Assembly: GCA_023433515.1 (NCBI GenBank)
Contig: JAEZCN010000005.1
Span: forward strand, 1 to 37,867
Reading direction: 5' to 3'
Source: Pseudomonadota bacterium
GTDB lineage: Bacteria; Pseudomonadota; Gammaproteobacteria; Steroidobacterales; Steroidobacteraceae
DNA: 37,867 nt
In this document: positions 15,153 to 20,879 of the stretch, one piece after another
Layout: each line of letters opens with the position of its first letter
Numbering within the stretch: position 1 is the first letter of the stretch
Notes under the pieces: model-generated
What the model saw: only the letters and a program-made list of their open reading frames with translations
What the model was told of the DNA's origin: nothing
The model's database searches: none
Position numbers and translations under genes: made by a program

Positions 15153-16847
15153 TTGGGGAGCCGTTTGCCCGAGACGATTGACTCGCAGATTTCATCTGCC
15201 GAACAACCCGGCTCCATACGTGTCATCGCGCGCGCCGCGACCAGCATCGCCGCCTTCGTCGGCCGCACTCTCAAGGGACCTGTCAACGAACCCGTGCCGG
15301 TTCGCAGCTTCGCGGACTTCACACGCGTCTTCGGCGGACTGTGGCAGCCATCCACGCTGAGTTACGCGGTCGAGCAATTCTTCGAGAACGGAGGCCGCTG
15401 CGCGATCATCGTGCGCGTCGTGAACGGCGCGCGACCGCCGACACTGACGCTGCCGGCCGGAAATGGCAGGCTCATCCTGCGTGGCGTGGGCGCGGGATCG
15501 CGCGAATTCCTGCGCGCCTCGGTCGACTACGACGGCATCGAGTCGCGCGAGTCCGACCGCTTCAACCTCGTCGTGCAGCGCGTGCGCGCCGCGGGGTCGG
15601 AGCAGATCGAGGACCAGGAAATCTTCCGGCGGCTGTCGGTGACGCCGGGCGCCGACCGTTTCATCGCCGATGCATTGCTCGAGTCGCGGCTCGTGCGCGT
15701 CCAGGGCAGCGTGCCGACCGAACGTCCGTCGCGCACGCCACCCGCGAACAACGGCGCCGTCATCGGTTACACGCCCTCGAACCCCGACGGCGACGACGGC
15801 GGCCCGATCACGGATTACGACATCATCGGTTCCGCCCAGGCGGGCACGGGCATCTTCGCGTTGCACGCCGCACCGGACATCAACCTGCTGTGCATTCCGC
15901 CGCTCACGCGCGATACCGACGTCGGGCTGTCCACGTTGCTGGTCGCGGGACGCTTCTGCCGCGAGCGGCGCGCGATGCTCATCGTCGATCCGCCGCAGGC
16001 ATGGGCCTCGAGCGCCGCGGCGCTCGACGGCATCCCTCACTGGCCGTTCCGCAGCGAAGACGCGGCGATGTTCTATCCGCGCATCGTCGCGTTCGACCGG
16101 CTGCGCGGGCGATTCGAGCTGTTCGCGCCCTGCGGCGTCGCGGCCGGCATGATCGCGCGCTGCGATTCGCACTGGCCGGTGTGGGCGGCCGCGGAGGGCG
16201 ACGATGCGATCCTGCGGCCCGGTCACCGGCCCGCGTGGAACGTGAGCCTGGCCGACCGGTCGCGACTCATCAACGCCGGCATCAACCTGCTGCAATCGGT
16301 GCGCATCGCGCCGAAGTTCCAGGCGAGCCCGCGCACGCTGGCGTACGGCGCGGCGGCGGTGAGCGACTGGCGCTATCTGTCCGCGCGACGCCTCGCATTG
16401 TTCGTGATGACGAGCATCGAGCGTGGTACGCGCTGGATGCTGTTCGAGCGCAATACGCAGCCCACGTGGACCCTGGCGCGTGCGCAGGTCGAGGCCTTCC
16501 TCGAGTCGCTGTATGCCGAGGGCGCTTTCGTCGGACGCACGGGCGAGGAGGCCTACTTCGTCGTGTGCGACGATCGCATCAACAACGAAGAACAGAGGCG
16601 CGCCGGCCGGATCAACCTCGCGTTCGGATTCGCGGCCAGCAAGCCCGGCGAATACCACGCATTTCTCGTGACACATCAGCCGAGCGGCTCGCGCTCGCGC
16701 TCGATCAGCGTCAACCGCTTCGCCAACTACTCGCCGAGCGTCGACGAGGAGATCGAATCGTCGATCCTGCGCGGGCTCGTGCCGCTGCAGTCTGACGACG
16801 AGGACACGGTGCGCATGCCGCAGGCACCGTTGTCGGGAAGCGTGTGA
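15153..16847 (+). CDS. Orphan phage tail sheath-like protein
   Basis: A protein of up to 564 residues whose halves resemble contractile tail sheath subunits. Near the N-terminus AATSIAAFVGRTLKGPVNEPVPVRSFADFTRVFGG (in pieces, residues about 28-65) matches the sheath opening, with YAVEQFFENGGRCAIIVRV after it. The C-terminal sheath domain is clear: RYLSARRLALFVMTSIERGT (about 410-430), RTGEEAYFVVCDDRIN and the final LAFGFAASKPGEYHAFLV strand segment. No tube, baseplate, spike, capsid or lysis genes are present. TTG at 15153 is the longest start; TTG at 15165, 4 bases after GGGGAG, is equally likely. The following exported-protein gene starts 1 bp after its stop. A role in a contractile device or a repurposed polymer is unknown. 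Confidence 0.85.
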   Translation: MGSRLPETIDSQISSAEQPGSIRVIARAATSIAAFVGRTLKGPVNEPVPVRSFADFTRVFGGLWQPSTLSYAVEQFFENGGRCAIIVRVVNGARPPTLTLPAGNGRLILRGVGAGSREFLRASVDYDGIESRESDRFNLVVQRVRAAGSEQIEDQEIFRRLSVTPGADRFIADALLESRLVRVQGSVPTERPSRTPPANNGAVIGYTPSNPDGDDGGPITDYDIIGSAQAGTGIFALHAAPDINLLCIPPLTRDTDVGLSTLLVAGRFCRERRAMLIVDPPQAWASSAAALDGIPHWPFRSEDAAMFYPRIVAFDRLRGRFELFAPCGVAAGMIARCDSHWPVWAAAEGDDAILRPGHRPAWNVSLADRSRLINAGINLLQSVRIAPKFQASPRTLAYGAAAVSDWRYLSARRLALFVMTSIERGTRWMLFERNTQPTWTLARAQVEAFLESLYAEGAFVGRTGEEAYFVVCDDRINNEEQRRAGRINLAFGFAASKPGEYHAFLVTHQPSGSRSRSISVNRFANYSPSVDEEIESSILRGLVPLQSDDEDTVRMPQAPLSGSV

Positions 16848-16848
16848 C

Positions 16849-17673
16849 GTGAGACGCGCGCTTCTCGCGGGCGCGCTCGCGGCGATCCCGCTGCAATTGT
16901 CCGCGGCGGAACCGGACGCCCAGATCCTCGATATCCCCGCCGAGTACGTGCCTGCGGTGAATGCGGCGATCGATGTGGGTACCCAGCTCTTCGTCCATGA
17001 CGTTTCGGCCGCCCGGGCGTCCGACGAGCTCGTGCGACGCAAGGTCTACGAAAAGGACAAACGCATCCGCGGCTGGATCACCGATGTCGATTCCGAGCGC
17101 CCGTCGGTCATCGTGACATTCATCGGCGACGTCGAAGGCTCGCCGCGGGCCCTGCACCGCGTGACGGTTCCCATGGAAGGGGGCATGAAATACGAGGCGC
17201 TGAAGCCGGCCCAACCGCTGGAGGAATCGGCGGCGGCGCGCTGGAAAGCCCGGAATCTCGCGATCGCCGACATCGAAAAGCGCGACGATCTGTGCTCGTC
17301 TCACTACAACACCGTGGTCCTTCCGGCCGAACCCGCGCGCGGTGAGGTGATCCGGGTCTACATGCTGGCGGCGACGTCGAAGACCAGCGTGATCGTCGCC
17401 GGCGGGCATTTCCGTTACGAATATTCAGTGGACGGAAAGCACCTGGAGTCTGTCCGGACGTTCACGAAGAGCTGCATCGAGATCCCTGCGTCCGAAGATG
17501 AAAAGGGCGAGCCCGCCGGCTTCATGCTCACCCATCTGCTGGATCCGACGCCCACGGAAATCCACGTGTTCCTGGGCAGGCTGCATGGGCAGCCGGTGTT
17601 CGTCGGCACGGAAGCCGGGATCTGGGCGGTCCAGGGGCGCGAGATCTACTTCATGGAGCCTCGCGAGAAATGA
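16849..17673 (+). CDS. Exported protein of unknown function
   Basis: A 274-residue protein starting at GTG with a signal peptide (MRRALLAGALAAIPLQLSAAE, cleavage near residue 19). I do not recognise a named family. The mature part is beta-rich, with two cysteines (in DDLCSSHYN and KSCIEIP) that could form a periplasmic disulfide, and a regular pattern of short strands (VIRVYMLAATSKTSVIVAGG; TEIHVFLGRLHGQPVFVGT). No catalytic motif or membrane helix is seen. It begins 1 bp after the sheath-like stop, so it is almost certainly translated from the same mRNA, which suggests a functional link with the sheath or the proteases upstream. Confidence 0.75.
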   Translation: MRRALLAGALAAIPLQLSAAEPDAQILDIPAEYVPAVNAAIDVGTQLFVHDVSAARASDELVRRKVYEKDKRIRGWITDVDSERPSVIVTFIGDVEGSPRALHRVTVPMEGGMKYEALKPAQPLEESAAARWKARNLAIADIEKRDDLCSSHYNTVVLPAEPARGEVIRVYMLAATSKTSVIVAGGHFRYEYSVDGKHLESVRTFTKSCIEIPASEDEKGEPAGFMLTHLLDPTPTEIHVFLGRLHGQPVFVGTEAGIWAVQGREIYFMEPREK

Positions 17674-17680
17674 AGCCGGG

Positions 17681-18220
17681 TCAGCTTTCCTTGCGCGGCG
17701 AGACGTACATCGAAATCACGGCGCGCACGACTTCCTTGCCATTCGCGTCCTGAACGCTGACCGGCACACCGACGTTCTCGGCGCCGGTCCACTCCGTCTT
17801 GTCGAGCCGCGCGATGGCGGTGACGTCGGTCTCGGCCCTGGCGAGGTATTCGATCGTCATGCCGCGCGGAATCCAGCGCATGTTGGTGGGTATCGTCACC
17901 TCGGTGCACATGCCCGCGGCGAGCTCGCAGAGATTTCCCATCGCGAGTGCATGCACCGTGCCGATGTGATTTTCGACGGCGCGACGTTTCTTCATCGTCA
18001 CGCGGCAGAGCTTGGGTTGCAGGTCGAGGAAGCGCGGCTTGATCGTGCCGAAGTAGGGTGCGCGCTTCGCGACCGTGCGCGCGAACAGCCAGCGGCCGAA
18101 CGCGGATTTGTGAGCGCGGATCCAGGCGCGGAGTGTGGGACCTGCCGTCGTCGTGTCGGTCATGGTCAGCCAGTCCATCTGAGGCCGGGCGGTGTGAACG
18201 TCGGTTGCTACTCGGGCCAT
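17681..18220 (-). CDS. DUF4442 hotdog-fold (thioesterase-like) protein
   Basis: A protein of up to 179 residues with the DUF4442/PaaI-like hotdog pattern: AFGRWLFARTVAKRAPYFGTI, then LQPKLCRVTMKKRRAVENHIGTVHALAMGNLCELAAGM, where the N-H-x-G-T-x-H-A segment is the usual hotdog helix, and strands such as MTIEYLARAETDVTAIARL. Members bind or hydrolyse acyl thioesters; the substrate is not predictable. The start is uncertain: ATG at 18220, 18178 or 18163 all lack a clear Shine-Dalgarno, and the shortest (about 160 residues) is closest to the family's usual length. It is divergent from the alkyltransferase-like gene and 7 bp from the exported-protein stop (convergent). Confidence 0.82.
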   Translation of the reverse strand: MARVATDVHTARPQMDWLTMTDTTTAGPTLRAWIRAHKSAFGRWLFARTVAKRAPYFGTIKPRFLDLQPKLCRVTMKKRRAVENHIGTVHALAMGNLCELAAGMCTEVTIPTNMRWIPRGMTIEYLARAETDVTAIARLDKTEWTGAENVGVPVSVQDANGKEVVRAVISMYVSPRKES

Positions 18221-18283
18221 CGCGTGATCGAATCCAGCGCCAACGAGGCTTCAGACTCTAATCGCAGCGCGGTATGCATCGCA

Positions 18284-18637
18284 ATGAGTGGAACTGACAT
18301 GCCGGAGCGGCGCGCCGCGGCCATCATCAGGGCGGTGCGGGCGATCAAGCGAGGGACGTTCGCGAGTTATGGCGAAGTCGCGCGCCGCGCGGGTTTGCCG
18401 GGGCGCGCGCGATTGGTGGGCACGGTGTTGCGCGAGGCGGGTGACGATGCGCGGCTGCCGTGGCATCGCGTGACCGGCGCGGGCGGACGCATCGCGTTTC
18501 CCGCGGGTTCGCGCGCGGCGCGCGAACAGGTCCGCCGGCTCGCGCGCGAAGGCGTGGAGGCGCGGGGCAATCGCGTGGTGCAGCGTCCCGCGGAAACGTC
18601 CACGCGGACGCTCGACGCACTGCTGTGGAAGTTGTGA
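18284..18637 (+). CDS. Alkyltransferase-like (ATL) DNA-binding protein
   Basis: A 117-residue homologue of the DNA-binding domain of O6-alkylguanine alkyltransferase. It shows IIRAVRAIKRGTFASYGEVARRAGLPGRARLVGTVLREAG and then LPWHRV: the reactive Cys of the PCHR motif is replaced by Trp60. That substitution defines ATL proteins, which bind O6-alkylguanine without repairing it and hand the lesion to nucleotide excision repair. ATG at 18284 or 18299 could be the start; both give the usual ~110-residue length. The alpha/beta-hydrolase gene begins 10 bp downstream, so they may share a transcript. Confidence 0.88.
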   Translation: MSGTDMPERRAAAIIRAVRAIKRGTFASYGEVARRAGLPGRARLVGTVLREAGDDARLPWHRVTGAGGRIAFPAGSRAAREQVRRLAREGVEARGNRVVQRPAETSTRTLDALLWKL

Positions 18638-18647
18638 GGAATACGCA

Positions 18648-19169
18648 ATGAAGGAGCGATACGTCGTTTTCTCCCACGGCAAGGACGCCGGGCCGTGGGG
18701 CGTCAAGATCACCGCGCTCGCGGGCAACGCGCGCAGCGAGGGTTATGAAGTCGAGTCGGTCGACTATCGCGGCATCGACGACCCGCGCGAGCGCATCAAC
18801 AAGCTGGTCGAATTCTGCAAGGATCTGAAGGGCGATCTCGTGCTCGTGGGCTCGAGCCTCGGCGGCTACGTGTCCGTCGCCGCGGCATCGCTGCTGCATG
18901 CTCGCGGCGTGTTCCTGATGGCCCCGGCGCTCACGATGCCCGGCCTGCCGCCGCTGCGAGCCAAGGTGATCGACTGCCCGACGATGATCGTTCACGGCTG
19001 GAAGGACGACGTCGTGCCGGTGGAGCAGAGCATCGAATTCGCGCGGCAGTACGGCTGCGCGCTGCATATCCTCAACAGCGATCACCGCCTGCAGGATGAA
19101 GTGCGGTTCCTGAAGTACCTGTTCGAATACTTCCTGATCTCCCTGGATCTCCCACCCGACGCGAGTTAA
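18648..19169 (+). CDS. Small alpha/beta-hydrolase-fold protein
   Basis: A 173-residue minimal alpha/beta hydrolase. The nucleophile elbow is GSSLGGY with Ser70; the acid is in HGWKDDVVP and the catalytic His in SDHRLQD. The start VVFSHGKDAGPWG forms the oxyanion-hole strand. There is no signal peptide or lid domain, so the active site is open, as in small esterases and YqiA-like proteins. The substrate is unknown. The TAA stop at 19167-19169 overlaps the first two bases of the RAYT element's left inverted repeat. The final residues (DLPPDAS) may have been altered by the insertion. Confidence 0.85.
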   Translation: MKERYVVFSHGKDAGPWGVKITALAGNARSEGYEVESVDYRGIDDPRERINKLVEFCKDLKGDLVLVGSSLGGYVSVAAASLLHARGVFLMAPALTMPGLPPLRAKVIDCPTMIVHGWKDDVVPVEQSIEFARQYGCALHILNSDHRLQDEVRFLKYLFEYFLISLDLPPDAS

Positions 19170-19210
19170 TGGGGACATTCCTCGTTTCCTAGCAAAAGGG
19201 GACAGACCTC
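19168..19210 (+). repeat. Left 43-bp terminal inverted repeat of RAYT element
   Basis: Perfect reverse complement of 19955-19997. It contains two related blocks at 19171-19183 and 19198-19210 that match at 10 of 13 positions. Confidence 0.9.
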
Positions 19211-19214
19211 AGTG

Positions 19215-19243
19215 ATTCAGATTCGCTGAACCCGAATCTGAAT
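19215..19243 (+). repeat. REP-like hairpin inside the left RAYT end
   Basis: ATTCAGATTCG (19215-19225) and CGAATCTGAAT (19233-19243) form a perfect 11-bp stem with a 7-base loop. RAYT-type transposases recognise small hairpins next to their elements, so this is a candidate substrate or a control structure upstream of the transposase gene. Confidence 0.6.
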
Positions 19244-19298
19244 CTATCCGGCGTATTTACGTGATTTCGCCCGGGCGTCCGTCCATTACGCTCCGCGC

Positions 19299-19976
19299 AT
19301 GCCAAGGACTGGTCGCTTCATCGTCGCCGATTACTGCTATCACGTGATAAATCGCGGGAACAAGAAGGCCCGCGTGTTTCACGAGCCGGCTGACTACGAG
19401 CAATTCCAGGCTCTGGTCTATCGGGCACAGGAGCGTCTACGCCTTCCGATACTTGCCGCATGCCTCATGCCGAACCACTTTCATCTCGTGGTGCGCCCGG
19501 CAAGTGCCGACGATGTCGGTCGGTGGATGCAGTGGCTCTTTACGACCCACGTTCGATGGCATCACGCGAAATACTCGACTGACGGAAGGCTCTGGCAGGG
19601 GCGGTTCAAGGCGTTTCTGATCCAGCAGGATCATCACCTGCTCACGGTCATGCGCTACGTCGAACGCAACGCACTGCGTGCGAAACTCGTCGAGCGCGCG
19701 GAGGATTGGAAGTGGGGAAGCCTGGCGTGGCGTACGACCGAGCGGCCACCGGTGGCTCTGGTCGAGAGTCCCGTGCCGCTTCCGTCTTACTGGAGACATC
19801 TCGTCAATGAGCCGCAGACGGCGGCTGAGATCGCTGAAATCCGGATCTGCGTGAATCGTCAACGACCATTCGGCGAACCGGCGTGGGTTGCAGACAAGGC
19901 CGAGGAGTTGGGCATCGAGCACTCTCTGAAGCCTGCCGGTCGGCCGCGAAAATCGAGGTCTGTCCCCTTTTGCTAG
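19299..19976 (+). CDS. REP-associated tyrosine transposase (RAYT, IS200-like)
   Basis: A 225-residue HUH single-strand transposase. The HUH motif is HFH (H60 and H62, in MPNHFHLVV). The catalytic tyrosine is Tyr120 in MRYVERNALRAKLV, and the family's YHVINRGN and LWQGRFKAF segments are present. The C-terminus AGRPRKSRSVPFC carries the RAYT-typical GRPRK tail. The last codons and the TAG stop lie inside the right inverted repeat, so the repeat is under coding as well as structural constraint. TACGCT at 19287-19292, 6 bases before the ATG, may give a leaderless mRNA. All key residues are intact, so it could be active. Confidence 0.95.
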   Translation: MPRTGRFIVADYCYHVINRGNKKARVFHEPADYEQFQALVYRAQERLRLPILAACLMPNHFHLVVRPASADDVGRWMQWLFTTHVRWHHAKYSTDGRLWQGRFKAFLIQQDHHLLTVMRYVERNALRAKLVERAEDWKWGSLAWRTTERPPVALVESPVPLPSYWRHLVNEPQTAAEIAEIRICVNRQRPFGEPAWVADKAEELGIEHSLKPAGRPRKSRSVPFC

Positions 19977-19997
19977 GAAACGAGGAATGTCCCCATT
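19955..19997 (-). repeat. Right 43-bp terminal inverted repeat of RAYT element
   Basis: Perfect reverse complement of 19168-19210. It contains the transposase stop codon (19974-19976) and touches the stop codon of the minus-strand SDR gene (19997-19999). Confidence 0.9.
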
Positions 19998-20818
19998 TAA
20001 TGCCGTTGCCGGATGGCTCTTGCGGCTATTCGATCGATGACCGACGGGGCGATCAGCTTTATCCAACGGCCGAGTTTGCCGCGCGGTGACATCAACACGA
20101 GCCGCTCGCGGCGTTCGATCGCGCGGGCGATGCGCGACGCGCAGTCGGACGCTGTCATGATCTTCGACTGCATCATCGGCGACGTGCCGAGCGGCTGACC
20201 GTCCGGCCCGATCGCGCGTTTGTGGATCTCGCTCACGACGAAATCGGGCGCGATGATGCTCACGTCGACGCCGCTGTCCGCGAGCTCGATGCGCAGCGAT
20301 TCGAAGAATCCCACCATCGCATGTTTGCTGGCCGCGTATCCGGTGCGCTCGGGCACGCCCGTGAAACCCGCGAGGCTCGCGACCGCGACGATGAGCCCTT
20401 TCGACTGCTTCAGGTGCGGCAGCGCCAGCGACGTCAGGCGCACCGGCGCGAGATAGTTCACCTGCATGACCCGCTCGAACACTTCGAGATCGGCGATGGC
20501 GTCGAAGCGGCTCCACATCGTGATGCCCGCGTTGTGTACCAGTGCGTCGATTCCCCCGAGCGATTGCAGCGATTTCTCGATGAGCCAGCCGCAATCGACA
20601 TCGTTCGTCACGTCGGTGGGAATCGCGATCGCCTCGCCGCCGCACGCGCGACATTCGCGCGCCAGTTCTTCGAGCCGCGCCGCATCGCGCGCGGCCAGCG
20701 CCAGCCGCGCCCCGCGCCCGGCGAGATCGAGCGCCAGTGCGCGGCCGATACCCTCGGAGGCTCCCGTGAGAACGATCCTTTTTCCCCCGAGCGATCTGCC
20801 AGCCTTGCTGGTGGTCAT
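19997..20818 (-). CDS. Classical short-chain dehydrogenase/reductase
   Basis: A 273-residue SDR. The cofactor motif TGASEGIG occupies residues 18-25, HNAG lies near 95-98, and the catalytic triad is Ser148, Tyr161 and Lys165 (YAASK). The C-terminal extension (SPRGKLGRWIKLIAPSVIDRIAARAI) is long and amphipathic and resembles membrane-associated SDRs acting on lipids such as sphinganine or 3-oxoacyl compounds; the substrate is not determined. ATG at 20818 is preceded by GGGAGG 7 bases away on the minus strand, which settles the start. It diverges from plsB across 61 bp, so the two may be co-regulated in lipid metabolism. The stop codon TAA shares bases with the RAYT element end. Confidence 0.9.
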   Translation of the reverse strand: MTTSKAGRSLGGKRIVLTGASEGIGRALALDLAGRGARLALAARDAARLEELARECRACGGEAIAIPTDVTNDVDCGWLIEKSLQSLGGIDALVHNAGITMWSRFDAIADLEVFERVMQVNYLAPVRLTSLALPHLKQSKGLIVAVASLAGFTGVPERTGYAASKHAMVGFFESLRIELADSGVDVSIIAPDFVVSEIHKRAIGPDGQPLGTSPMMQSKIMTASDCASRIARAIERRERLVLMSPRGKLGRWIKLIAPSVIDRIAARAIRQRH

Positions 20819-20879
20819 GAATTGGCCTCCCGCGCGACTCGGATACACTCGCGCATCGCTAACATCATACGGCCGGTGA

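Larger units (their letters stand above)
19168..19997 (+). mobile_element. Complete RAYT (IS200-like REP-associated) element
   Basis: An 830-bp unit with a transposase gene bounded by perfect 43-bp inverted repeats (19168-19210 and 19955-19997). Each end holds two related 13-bp blocks of the form GGGGACANNCCTC, 27 bp apart, candidate transposase-recognition units. A perfect 11-bp stem hairpin (19215-19243) lies just inside the left end. The left end coincides with the hydrolase stop codon and the right end with the stop codon of the opposite-strand SDR gene. No target duplication is obvious, as expected for Y1 transposases. The short element at 12362-12492 shares these ends. Confidence 0.85.

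Noticed and set aside
15153..16847. Prophage or R-type pyocin cluster
   Set aside because: Only a sheath-like gene is present. No integrase, tube, baseplate, fibre, holin, capsid or attachment-site repeats are seen around it.
18284..18637. Active O6-alkylguanine alkyltransferase
   Set aside because: The catalytic Cys of PCHR is Trp (PWHR), so it is an alkyltransferase-like protein without repair chemistry.
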